Assembly: GCA_029210125.1 (NCBI GenBank)
Contig: JARGPR010000006.1
Location: forward strand, 62,001-126,000
Direction of reading: 5' to 3'
DNA length: 64,000 bases
Source of the DNA: Pseudomonadales bacterium
GTDB lineage: Bacteria > Pseudomonadota > Gammaproteobacteria > Pseudomonadales > JAHRWD01
The notes beneath the pieces are model-generated. The model was not told where the DNA came from. It worked only from the letters and a program-made list of their open reading frames with translations, and did no database searches. Made by a program: the position numbers and the translations under genes. Every line of letters starts with the position of its first letter. Position 1 is the first letter of the stretch. This document shows, one piece after another, positions 1-7,983 of this stretch.

Positions 1-776
1 TTAGCATTGAATACGACTTTGGTTATTTCAAGTGGTAATCTGACCAAAGGAAAAGCACGGGAGAAAATAGAACGAGTAAACCCCTGTTCGACGCTTTTAT
101 AACGTTTTAGTTTGTCGTCATGCGTGCTCTCAGTGCGGAACTCTCGTCGGCTCCAATGAGCTTCTACAGCATGTACAAAATCACCCAATAGCGCCAAGCG
201 GGTCAATATAATTAGATCGACTCCGACGGTATTAGTGATAGGGTCACTCTTAAGGAATTCAGTACGTATCAAGCCCAATATTGGGTGCATATTTCCCCAA
301 AAAACAACAAAAAAACGTTCTATTGGCCCCATCCCTCTGGTGTCTATCCAACCATACTCTCGGCCAAAAATGGTGCCATTCGCATTAATCCATTTCGAGG
401 ATCCGAACGCGATAGCTGCATTTTTTCTGGGTTCCAGCATTTTCACGCACTCACTAAGGTAGTTGGCGGACCACAGGTCATGTCCTGCTGCCCACATGAA
501 ATACTTACCTGTCGCTTGTTCCAGCACATATTTAAAATTAGGTGAGGCACCTATATTTTCTTCAAAGCGATTGTAAGAAATCCACTCATATTTTTCTTCA
601 AATTCTTTGCAAATCTTACTAGTCCCGTCTGTTGAGCAGTTATCGGAAATAATAAGTTCTATATTGCCATATGTTTGATTGACCAACGATTCAAGGGATT
701 CTCGAATAAATTGTTCTTCATTGAATACGGGGACTCCAATTGAAACAAGAGGATTGGTTGATTTTAAATGAGTCAA
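1..776 (-). CDS. Family 2 glycosyltransferase, 3' end outside the window
   Basis: The minus strand reads open from about 776 to the window edge, 258 codons without a stop. The N-terminal region has the GT-A pattern of family 2 glycosyltransferases: VSIGVPVFNEE at residues 11-21, then SDNCSTDGT at 44-52, the nucleotide-sugar-binding part of the fold. Such enzymes move a sugar from a nucleotide donor onto a lipid or polysaccharide in the cytoplasm, often for O-antigen, capsule or exopolysaccharide; the acceptor cannot be told here. No ATG lies in frame before the conserved region, so I used the TTG at 774-776, which has no convincing ribosome-binding site. The C-terminus is missing. Confidence 0.8.
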   Translation of the reverse strand, partial: MTHLKSTNPLVSIGVPVFNEEQFIRESLESLVNQTYGNIELIISDNCSTDGTSKICKEFEEKYEWISYNRFEENIGASPNFKYVLEQATGKYFMWAAGHDLWSANYLSECVKMLEPRKNAAIAFGSSKWINANGTIFGREYGWIDTRGMGPIERFFVVFWGNMHPILGLIRTEFLKSDPITNTVGVDLIILTRLALLGDFVHAVEAHWSRREFRTESTHDDKLKRYKSVEQGFTRSIFSRAFPLVRLPLEITKVVFNA

Positions 777-1105
777 GTGTATATCTACGTGCTTACTTAT
801 TAGGTAAACAGTTGGTTCCTTTTTTCCGTTTGAGGGAGAAGCGAAGTGGAAATGAGGATGTTGGTGTCATATAACTCAGATAATTTTTTGACAGTTGGAA
901 GTGGGAGCATAGATTGGATTTTTGCTAACTAATTGTACTATAGAGGTAACATTGTAGGCTGGAATAGTTAAATTGACTCGAATAAAATTCGGTGAACTTA
1001 CCCCAGAAATGTGCTGACATAAAAATATAAGACTATTTGGTTGGTGATTGTAGTAATTGTTCTGAAAAGCCGTACCATGCCTTTCTTGTCAAATAAGCTC
1101 AGCAT
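777..1105. other. Intergenic region between the glycosyltransferase and recQ
   Basis: This AT-rich divergent gap must hold promoters for both flanking genes. A TTGACA hexamer is present at 887-892, but no good -10 hexamer follows at the right spacing. On the minus strand a 25-codon frame starting with ATG at 868-870 precedes the glycosyltransferase in another frame; I see nothing supporting it as a gene. No RNA gene or repeat is visible. Confidence 0.4.
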
Positions 1106-3322
1106 ATGCTGATTACCGCTCAGATCCTCTTGATTGATATATTGCAATTGAAAAGCTGTACAAAAATACTCCAATCCGTTTTTGGTCATGACCAATTTCG
1201 CGGTAATCAGTCGATAATTATAGACCAATTAGTGTCTGGACATGATGTATTGGTATTGATGCCAACCGGTGGGGGTAAAAGCCTGTGCTATCAGATCCCT
1301 GCGCTTGAGCGTGATGGAGTTGGAGTCGTCATTTCTCCATTGATCGCATTGATGCAAGATCAGGTTGATGCGCTTACCCAGCTTGGTGTTCGAGCCGCCT
1401 TTCTAAATTCCAATCTGGATCGTGCGACGCAATATGAAGTGGAGCAACAACTGCGGCAGGGTGAGCTTGATCTGCTGTATGTAGCCCCTGAGCGTCTGAT
1501 TCTACCCAATATGCTGGCATTGTTATCTGATGTTGATATCGCATTGTTTGCAATCGATGAAGCCCATTGTGTATCCCAGTGGGGACATGACTTTCGGGCG
1601 GATTACCTTAAGCTTTCTGTACTAGCTGAACAATTCCCAAATGTACCACGGATTGCACTGACTGCAACGGCGGATGAGCGTACCCGGCAGGAGATGATTC
1701 AGCGGCTTGGTATGCAGAATGCCTCGGTTTATATCAGTAGTTTTGATCGACCAAACATTCGTTATCAGGTGACTGAGAAGCAAAATCCGCGGCAGCAGTT
1801 GTTACGATTTATCCGGCTTTTTCACGCTGAAGATGCGGGTATTGTTTATTGCCTGTCCCGTAAAAAAGTGGATGACACCTCAGCCTGGCTGGCTGATCAG
1901 GGGTTTAACGCGCTGCCGTATCACGCCGGCTTGTCAGCGGAAGTTAGACAGCAGCATCAACGACGGTTTTTACAGGAAGAAGCTGTGATTATGGTGGCCA
2001 CCATCGCCTTTGGTATGGGGATTGATAAGCCCGATGTGCGATTCGTAGCTCACCTTGATCTACCTAAAAACCTTGAAGCCTATTATCAGGAGACTGGGCG
2101 AGCGGGACGGGATGGCGAAGCTGCGGATGCCTGGATGTTGTATGGCTTGCAGGATGTGGTGAAGCTGCGACAGATGCTGGATAGCGGTAATGGTAATGAG
2201 CAGCACAAGCGAGCTGAGTCTCAAAAGCTAGAAGCGATGTTGGGGTTTGCGGAATCGGCCCGCTGTCGTCGTCAGCTGCTATTACACTATTTTGGCGAAA
2301 CCCTTGAGTTACCCTGCGGTAACTGTGATGTTTGTATTGATCCGCCGGAGACCTGGGATGGCACTGAGGTCGCCCAGAAAGCACTCTCTACGGTACACAG
2401 AACGGGGCAGCGGTTTGGCGTGGCTTATTTGACAGATGTATTGCTAGGCCGCAGCAATCAGCGGATTGAGGATTTTGGCCACAATAAAATCAGTACCTGG
2501 GGTATTGGCACGGAGCTGGATCAACAGCAGTGGCGATCGGTTTTTCGGCAGTTGGTTGCCCGGGCTTATTTGCATGTGGATCATGAGCAATATGGCGCGG
2601 TTAAGTTGGTGGAGAAATGCCGGCCGCTCTTACGAGGCGAAAAACGGATTGAGTTTCGTAAAGAAACCAAAGCCACGAACAAGGGTGGTTCTAAAAAGTC
2701 TCTGCGTAAACAGTTGTTGAACAATGGTAATGAAGAGCTCTGGGAGGCCCTACGTGCCTTGCGCAAACAGCTATCGGATGAGCAAGGCGTTCCGCCCTAT
2801 GTCATTTTTCACGATGCTACGCTGATGGAGATGGTGGAGCTAGCGCCTGAAAACCTTGAACAGATGGCAGTAATATCTGGAATAGGTGCGACTAAGCTTG
2901 AAAAATATGGCGATCAATTCCTCGTTGCACTAAAACAGTTTTCTAGCCATGAACAGACGCACGCAGAAATCACTAATACTGCGTTGGAGAGTATTCGTTT
3001 GTGCAAACAGGGTAATAGCCTTGATGAAATTGTCAGCGCCAGAGCGTTGGTGGAGTCAACGGTAGTTAATCACTTGGCTGCAGGCATAGAGCAGGGCACA
3101 CTTCAGTTATCGGATGTTTATCCTATTGATGAGCAGGAATTAAAAGGGCTATCGGATATCTGGTGGACGTTATCGGAGGAAGATCGTGGTCGTTTAAAGC
3201 CCTTTTATGATGCGCTAGACGGCGCCTATGAATACTCTCATTTAAAGTGTATTCGTGCAGCTTTTCAGTTTTCTGCTCGGCATGTGGAAGGTCAGGGGCA
3301 AGCAGTTGATCATGCGAGCTAA
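1106..3322 (+). CDS. recQ: ATP-dependent DNA helicase RecQ
   Basis: This is a 3'-5' superfamily 2 DNA helicase of recombination and replication repair. Walker A PTGGGKS lies at about residues 53-59 and the Walker B DEAH box at 151-154, followed by the RecQ aromatic-loop region SQWGHDF. The zinc-binding cysteines of the RQC region are at 387, 404, 407 and 410, and an HRDC domain ([14 protein letters not shown]) follows. The last roughly 100 residues form an extra helical region of the kind called HTH_40 in longer RecQ proteins, which explains 738 residues against about 610 in E. coli. The exact start is uncertain: TTG codons at 1130, 1142 and 1148 would also fit. The gene stands alone. Confidence 0.93.
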   Translation: MLITAQILLIDILQLKSCTKILQSVFGHDQFRGNQSIIIDQLVSGHDVLVLMPTGGGKSLCYQIPALERDGVGVVISPLIALMQDQVDALTQLGVRAAFLNSNLDRATQYEVEQQLRQGELDLLYVAPERLILPNMLALLSDVDIALFAIDEAHCVSQWGHDFRADYLKLSVLAEQFPNVPRIALTATADERTRQEMIQRLGMQNASVYISSFDRPNIRYQVTEKQNPRQQLLRFIRLFHAEDAGIVYCLSRKKVDDTSAWLADQGFNALPYHAGLSAEVRQQHQRRFLQEEAVIMVATIAFGMGIDKPDVRFVAHLDLPKNLEAYYQETGRAGRDGEAADAWMLYGLQDVVKLRQMLDSGNGNEQHKRAESQKLEAMLGFAESARCRRQLLLHYFGETLELPCGNCDVCIDPPETWDGTEVAQKALSTVHRTGQRFGVAYLTDVLLGRSNQRIEDFGHNKISTWGIGTELDQQQWRSVFRQLVARAYLHVDHEQYGAVKLVEKCRPLLRGEKRIEFRKETKATNKGGSKKSLRKQLLNNGNEELWEALRALRKQLSDEQGVPPYVIFHDATLMEMVELAPENLEQMAVISGIGATKLEKYGDQFLVALKQFSSHEQTHAEITNTALESIRLCKQGNSLDEIVSARALVESTVVNHLAAGIEQGTLQLSDVYPIDEQELKGLSDIWWTLSEEDRGRLKPFYDALDGAYEYSHLKCIRAAFQFSARHVEGQGQAVDHAS

Positions 3323-3355
3323 CTGGGTCATTAGCGAGTAAAAATATCCGCCCAT

Positions 3356-3392
3356 AAAAAAGCCGGGGGTCAGATGCACTGACCGCCGGCTT
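3356..3392 (-). terminator. Rho-independent terminator of the acyl-CoA dehydrogenase operon
   Basis: Arms AAGCCGG and GGTCAG (3360-3373) pair with CTGACC and CCGGCTT (3379-3392), with a single G-G mismatch and a five-base loop. Read on the minus strand the hairpin is followed by six U residues (3356-3361). It lies just past the stop of the 382-residue acyl-CoA dehydrogenase. The plus side has no T-tract, so it serves recQ poorly. Confidence 0.85.
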
Positions 3393-3428
3393 ACTTGCTC
3401 GATACAATTCCGAGCTATCTAACTTCTA

Positions 3429-4577
3429 TTAATCAATAATTAGAGCCGCCAGGTGACGACGCTGGTGAACGGGATCACCATATGCGAATTGTCCCCATTG
3501 TGCGCGCTTCAGGAACAGGTGAGCGTGACACTCCCATGTGAACCCCATACCACCGTGGCTTTGGATTGCACGGCGGCCAATTAGGTCAGCGGCTTCTGCT
3601 GAACGTGATTTAGCCATACGGCTGGCAATTTCAGACTCGCCACCCCAGGTGCCATCAAAAACAGTTGCTGCGTAGTAGATCAAAGAGAGCGAGTCTTCGA
3701 TCAGCAACATGGCGTTTACCAACGGGTGGGAAATCGCCTGGTAGGAACCAATGTGCTTACCAAACTGCTCACGTACACGGGCATACTCAAGGGTCAGTTC
3801 CATGCCGCCATTTGCTGTACCGGCCATGTCGGCTGAAAGCAAAATGTAGGTTAGTGAGAAGATATACTGTAGGACTCTGACCGCATCATCGCCAGCAGCC
3901 AGTACTGCGGATGTAGGGACCTGAACACCGTCAAAGTTGATGCGAGTGCTGCGACGAGCATGGTTAACCAGTTTTTCTGGCAACTGGCTAAGGGATGAAG
4001 TGATAACCGCATCGAGCATGATCAGGGCAGGTTTACCATCGATCAAAAAACTACCGATGATGCTATCCGCATTTTGCCCATCCAGGACAAAGTTTTTAGT
4101 ACCCGATAATGTGTAGCTGTCGCCATTTTTGGTGGCGGTACAGCTAATGGCTGTGGGTTCCCAGCTATCATTGTTGGGTTCGGTTAGCGCTAGTGTAGCG
4201 ATTTTGCTGCCACTGCAGAGGTCAGATACCCAATCCTGGATATGGTTTTCACTTTTGGATTGCAAGATCACCTGGGTTGCCAGGGTATTGGCAAGAAACG
4301 GAGAGCTGAACAGGAATCGCCCCATCAGTTCACAAATCTTTGTAAGCTCGGATATGCCAAGGCCGCTTCCGCCAAACTCTTCGGGCACCGCTAGCCCGAG
4401 CCAGCCCATGTCAGCCAGTTCCTGCCAGGTTTCTGTGTCGTAGCCGGATTCGGTATCGGCCAGTTTTCTCATCTCTTCAAAGGTAGATTTGTCACGAAGA
4501 TAGTTGGTGGCTGCTTCTGTCAGTAATCCCAGTTCCTCGCTGCAATCTATATGCAATGGTGCTTCTGATAAATTCAT
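3429..4577 (-). CDS. Acyl-CoA dehydrogenase family protein, subunit probably lacking the catalytic base
   Basis: This 382-residue protein has the acyl-CoA dehydrogenase fold: an N-terminal helical domain (LGLAVPEEFGGSGLG), a middle beta domain (ALTEPNNDSWEP) and a C-terminal FAD-binding helical domain (ARVREQFGKHIGSYQAISH). Near the end it has QSHGGMGFTWECHAHLFLKR and no glutamate at either usual catalytic position. That pattern is known from the partner subunits of alpha2beta2 acyl-CoA dehydrogenases of steroid and other bulky-acyl degradation. It follows the second dehydrogenase gene by 40 bp on the same strand, so the two are likely co-transcribed and form one heteromeric enzyme. The substrate is unknown. 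Confidence 0.88.
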   Translation of the reverse strand: MNLSEAPLHIDCSEELGLLTEAATNYLRDKSTFEEMRKLADTESGYDTETWQELADMGWLGLAVPEEFGGSGLGISELTKICELMGRFLFSSPFLANTLATQVILQSKSENHIQDWVSDLCSGSKIATLALTEPNNDSWEPTAISCTATKNGDSYTLSGTKNFVLDGQNADSIIGSFLIDGKPALIMLDAVITSSLSQLPEKLVNHARRSTRINFDGVQVPTSAVLAAGDDAVRVLQYIFSLTYILLSADMAGTANGGMELTLEYARVREQFGKHIGSYQAISHPLVNAMLLIEDSLSLIYYAATVFDGTWGGESEIASRMAKSRSAEAADLIGRRAIQSHGGMGFTWECHAHLFLKRAQWGQFAYGDPVHQRRHLAALIID

Positions 4578-4617
4578 TTTCTGGATTCCATTTATTGTTC
4601 TATTCAGTAAACCGAAA

Positions 4618-5838
4618 TTAACGGGATTTAGGCAGGTTCAGTACCCGCTCGGCAATAATATTGCGCTGCACTTCACTGGTGCCGCCGCCAATACTTCCCG
4701 CGAAGGAGGCCAGTTGACCGTGTTGCCATAGCCCGCCGTTAATTGCGTTTTCATCATCCATGTAAAGTTGAGCCTGGTTACCCTGCAGTCTTACTGCAAA
4801 TGCGTTGAGGCCTTGCCGCCCTTCGGAGCCGACCAGTTTGTTGGCCAGGCCTAGCCCATGCATTCTTTCGGGAACCAGTAGAGCAGAATGTTCGCCACGA
4901 TATTTACTGAGTCGTGTGGCCCGTTCGCTGATGTATAAGTCCACTAGCTCATCACGCAAAATTGGATCTTCCAGCGCTGGTTTACCATCACGTACGCAGT
5001 CGACAGCGGTGTCATGAACATCACGTACAGTGGTGATTTCAAACAGGTTTCCGCCTGCCTGACCGCCAGTCACGCCACGTTCGAAGGTAAGAACGGACAT
5101 CGCAATCATCCAGCCGTGCCCTTCCTCGCCCATCAAACTTTCAGCTGGGATTCTTGCATCATCGAAGAAGGTTTGGCAAAAACCGTACTCTTTACTGATT
5201 TTGTAAATTGGTTTGGCTTCAACACCTTTAGCATGCATCGGCGACAGGAAGAAGCTGAGGCCAGCGTATTTGTTTGACGCATCGGGATCGGTTCGGGCCA
5301 GCAGGATCATATGCTCCGCCTGTTCTGCCAATGTCGTCCAGATTTTGCTGCCGTTAAGCACATACTCACCGGTTTCAGGGTCACGTACTGCTTTAGTTTG
5401 CACATTACCAAGGTCAGAACCGTGGCCAGGCTCAGAAAAGCCTTGGCACCAGATTTCATCGGCGGTCAGAATAGGTTTGATATATTTCTGCTTCTGCTCT
5501 TCTGTACCGTGCTTCATGATGGTTGGGCCGGCCCATGAAAGCCCAACCGCATTCACCATCAATGGTGTACGTACGTTAAGCATCTCCTCGTTGACGATAT
5601 CCTGGTATTCTTGAGGTTTGCCACGGCCACCGTATTCAACTGGCCAGGCCATACCGAGATAGCCGGCTTCGTATACTTTATTTTGCCAGGCTTTGAGGTA
5701 TTCAAACTGGTCATTATTGCCAACTTCAGTAAAGGACTGAGGAAGGGGGAAACTGGGTTTTGCTGGCTTGTTTTCGGTCAACCACTTGTTGACTTCAGCA
5801 CGGAACTCCTTGAGTTCAGGAGATTCAATCTTCTGCAT
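4618..5838 (-). CDS. Acyl-CoA dehydrogenase, probable catalytic subunit of the pair
   Basis: This 406-residue FAD-dependent enzyme carries out alpha,beta-desaturation of an acyl-CoA. The FAD/substrate motif GFSEPGHGSDLG is at about 133-144 and the C-terminal GGGTSEVQRNIIAERVL near residues 385-401. In medium-chain enzymes the glutamate before GTS is the base; here it is glycine. Glu253, in TFERGVTGG, sits where isovaleryl-CoA dehydrogenase has its base, so activity is plausible. A GGGAG ribosome-binding site precedes the ATG. It is first in a two-gene operon with the 382-residue partner and, by similarity to FadE pairs, may act on branched or ring-bearing acyl chains. Confidence 0.9.
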   Translation of the reverse strand: MQKIESPELKEFRAEVNKWLTENKPAKPSFPLPQSFTEVGNNDQFEYLKAWQNKVYEAGYLGMAWPVEYGGRGKPQEYQDIVNEEMLNVRTPLMVNAVGLSWAGPTIMKHGTEEQKQKYIKPILTADEIWCQGFSEPGHGSDLGNVQTKAVRDPETGEYVLNGSKIWTTLAEQAEHMILLARTDPDASNKYAGLSFFLSPMHAKGVEAKPIYKISKEYGFCQTFFDDARIPAESLMGEEGHGWMIAMSVLTFERGVTGGQAGGNLFEITTVRDVHDTAVDCVRDGKPALEDPILRDELVDLYISERATRLSKYRGEHSALLVPERMHGLGLANKLVGSEGRQGLNAFAVRLQGNQAQLYMDDENAINGGLWQHGQLASFAGSIGGGTSEVQRNIIAERVLNLPKSR

Positions 5839-6222
5839 GGGTAATGCTCCCTTTTATAGTAGGAACCCTTATGGATTAAACGTTGATTCGCCAGTTTTAA
5901 GCCGAGTTGAGTCTAAATCAACTTGCTTGCATGGAACTCTGTTTGCTCCGGGTAGGGCCTTGGATTTTATTGTTTGAAATTTACTGCATGAGGCTGTAGC
6001 TGACCGATCCTTGTCAAAATGTGTGTATCCAATCTTCATTTTTTATGGGGGCCAAACTTCCGATGAGTGATTCATCTTTAGTGTACGAGGCTCTGCAAAG
6101 GTCTCATTCTAGCGCAATACAAACCGCTAACAGGCATATTAATAAACAGATCATCTCAGTGCGGAATATGCCCGTTTTTTGACTATATCACTTTGGGTAG
6201 GGTAGTGAAACCGGCTGGATCT
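5839..6222. other. Intergenic region between the acyl-CoA dehydrogenase operon and bcp
   Basis: About 380 bases hold the promoter of the acyl-CoA dehydrogenase pair. A 39-codon plus-strand frame starts with ATG at 6064, without a clear ribosome-binding site, and is followed by a terminator-like hairpin (6133-6180). This could be a small RNA or small peptide gene, but nothing identifies it. Confidence 0.35.
6133..6180 (+). terminator. Plus-strand terminator-like hairpin without an assigned gene
   Basis: GGCATATT at 6133-6140 pairs with AATATGCC at 6165-6172, with a 24-base loop, then CG and six T residues. The T-tract is on the plus strand while both flanking genes are on the minus strand. 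It would end a plus-strand transcript that starts inside this gap. Confidence 0.45.
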
Positions 6223-6699
6223 TCAGAGCGAATTCAGCTGTTCAGCGGCCTCTAATACTTCGTCGACGTGGCCCTTTACCCGTACCTTTCGCCACTCCTT
6301 GTGTAGTGTTCCATTTTTGTCGATCAGGAATGTGCTGCGCTCGATTCCCATATGCTCTTTGCCATAGAGTTTTTTTAGTTTGATCACATCAAATAGTTTG
6401 CAAAGCTCTTCTTCAGGGTCGGAAATCAGCTCAAAAGGGAACTCTTGTTTCGCTTTAAAGCGTTCGTGGGATTTCATACTGTCCCGGGATACGCCAAAAA
6501 TGATGGTATTAGCAGCGGAAAAGGCGTTGATCTGGTCACGAAAATCCTGACCTTCAGTGGTACAGCCAGGGGTGCTGTCCCGTGGGTAGAAATAGATAAC
6601 AACTTGCTGGCCCTTCAGCGCTGAAAGCTGAATTTGTGTTTCGCTGGTAGCCTGCGCGGTAAACTCTGGGACTGGTTGTCCTTCGTTGATCGTTTTAAT
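6223..6699 (-). CDS. bcp: Thioredoxin-dependent peroxiredoxin Bcp with a probable ATT start codon
   Basis: This AhpC/TSA-family peroxidase reduces hydrogen and organic peroxides. The frame gives 158 residues, the usual Bcp length, with the peroxidatic site PRDSTPGC (Cys46) and the downstream GVSRDS and FLIDKNG stretches. The cysteine five residues after the peroxidatic one in E. coli is absent; a later cysteine in ELCKLFD may resolve instead. No ATG, GTG or TTG lies in frame before the N-terminal Bcp region; the first ATG (6475-6477) would delete the active site. An AGGAGG sits six bases before an ATT at 6697-6699, which I take as the start. It is divergent from a PerM-like gene, a neighbourhood also known in E. 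coli. Confidence 0.85.
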   Translation of the reverse strand: MKTINEGQPVPEFTAQATSETQIQLSALKGQQVVIYFYPRDSTPGCTTEGQDFRDQINAFSAANTIIFGVSRDSMKSHERFKAKQEFPFELISDPEEELCKLFDVIKLKKLYGKEHMGIERSTFLIDKNGTLHKEWRKVRVKGHVDEVLEAAEQLNSL

Positions 6700-6705
6700 T
6701 CTGAG

Positions 6706-6711
6706 CCTCCT
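6706..6711 (-). promoter_or_regulatory. Perfect Shine-Dalgarno site that fixes the bcp start at ATT
   Basis: AGGAGG on the minus strand, six bases upstream of the ATT at 6699-6697. It is the only strong ribosome-binding site in front of the bcp frame, and its spacing fits that codon and not the ATC nine bases further on. Confidence 0.7.
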
Positions 6712-6830
6712 AGTTCGGTCTGGTTCGGTTTATGGGATGTTTGGTTGAATATGCTTAAACGGAGTAAACTCTATCATATTTTGGTTGTAGGCCGCTCCAT
6801 GGGTGGCTACTCATTTTTTTCGAGGTTTGC

Positions 6831-7865
6831 ATGTCATCATCCCCATCTTTTTCCAGTGCCGCGCGGGTGTTAATTATATTGGCGGCTTTTTTTATCGTTG
6901 CTCAAGGAATACAGGACGCGGGGTCATTGCTGGTGCAACTATTGTTAGCAATCTATATTGCTGTCATTTGCGCTGCTCCACTTGGCTGGATGGTCGACAG
7001 GCGAGTACCGGTAGCTCTGGCGGTTTTGATCTTGTTGGTTGCGCTGATATTAATTGGATTTGGTCTGGTGATGTTACTCAGCGGTTCAATTGAAAAATTC
7101 TCGCAGGATATACCGTTATATCAAAGTAAATTACGTGCCGGTATGTCATCCATAGTGGTTTGGTTGCAAGGTATGAACTTACCAATTTCAAATGATGAAA
7201 TCGGTAAGTTGATTGATCCCGGAAAAACCATGTCGCTGGTTGGAACCTTGTTAAATGGCATGGGAGCAGCGTTGACCGATACTTTAGTCATTTTGCTTAC
7301 TGTCGTATTTATCTTGTTTGAAGTTTCAAGCTTTACCAATAAATTGGATCTGGCTCTGGGGGGTAAGGACACCGGCTACCTTAAACGAATTGCGGATGGT
7401 ATTCGTAGTTATATGGTGATCAAGACCTTTACCAGTCTGGTCACCGGTGTGCTAGTTGGTACATTACTGTGGGTGCTGGATGTTGATTACGCAATGCTCT
7501 GGGCTGTTTTAGCTTTTCTATTCAACTATATTCCAAACATTGGTTCCATCATTGCCGCTGTTCCTGCAACACTGCTTTCACTGGTGCAGTTGGGTGTACA
7601 GCCTGCTGTATTCGTTGCGTTAGGTTACGTATCTATTAATATGCTAGTTGGCAATGCCTTAGAACCAAAAATGATGGGTAAGGGTATGGGCCTTTCCGTA
7701 CTAGTTGTGTTCGTATCGTTGATGTTCTGGGGATGGTTGCTTGGACCAGTAGGTGTGTTGCTGTCGGTGCCCTTGACCATGTCATTAAAAATTATTCTTG
7801 AGAATAATCCGCAGACCCAATGGATGGCAATCATGCTTGGGCCTGACAACCGTGTCAAAAAATAA
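6831..7865 (+). CDS. AI-2E family transporter (PerM-like)
   Basis: This 344-residue inner-membrane protein has the AI-2E transporter layout: two N-terminal helices after residue 10, a third near 60-80, a soluble stretch at about 85-140 (IEKFSQDIPLYQSKLRAG), then five hydrophobic segments. The family signature appears in LFNYIPNIGSIIAAVPATLL and near GNALEPKMMGKGMGLS. Members include PerM and TqsA and are believed to export small molecules or ions; the substrate here is unknown. It is divergent from bcp. A weak hairpin with five T residues follows the stop. Confidence 0.88.
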   Translation: MSSSPSFSSAARVLIILAAFFIVAQGIQDAGSLLVQLLLAIYIAVICAAPLGWMVDRRVPVALAVLILLVALILIGFGLVMLLSGSIEKFSQDIPLYQSKLRAGMSSIVVWLQGMNLPISNDEIGKLIDPGKTMSLVGTLLNGMGAALTDTLVILLTVVFILFEVSSFTNKLDLALGGKDTGYLKRIADGIRSYMVIKTFTSLVTGVLVGTLLWVLDVDYAMLWAVLAFLFNYIPNIGSIIAAVPATLLSLVQLGVQPAVFVALGYVSINMLVGNALEPKMMGKGMGLSVLVVFVSLMFWGWLLGPVGVLLSVPLTMSLKIILENNPQTQWMAIMLGPDNRVKK

Positions 7866-7866
7866 C

Positions 7867-7890
7867 CCTGCATATATTCGGCAGGTTTTT
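7867..7890 (+). terminator. Possible weak terminator after the PerM-like gene
   Basis: CCTGC (7867-7871) and GCAGG (7881-7885) form a short stem with a nine-base loop, directly followed by five T residues. The stem is short, so efficiency is doubtful. Confidence 0.5.
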
Positions 7891-7921
7891 CGGAAGGCTT
7901 TGAGAGGAGGGGAGGGTGATA

Positions 7922-7965
7922 GAAAAAAATCGCGGCACCCGTGATCTGTTTGATCAAAGGTGCCG
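7922..7965 (-). terminator. Terminator of the DUF1302-DUF1329-YCF48-RND operon
   Basis: CGGCACC (7933-7939) pairs with GGTGCCG (7959-7965). On the minus strand the stem is followed after three bases by a run of U residues (7922-7929). It lies 18 bases past the stop of the RND gene. Confidence 0.8.
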
Positions 7966-7983
7966 GGATTAGACGAAGAGCGT

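Noticed and set aside
998-1228. 76-codon minus-strand frame over the recQ start
   Set aside because: It overlaps the RecQ N-terminus and the recQ promoter, has no ribosome-binding site and no family resemblance.
6223-6477. An 84-codon bcp from the first ATG
   Set aside because: This frame would lack the active-site cysteine and half of the fold; the conserved sequence continues upstream to an ATT with AGGAGG.
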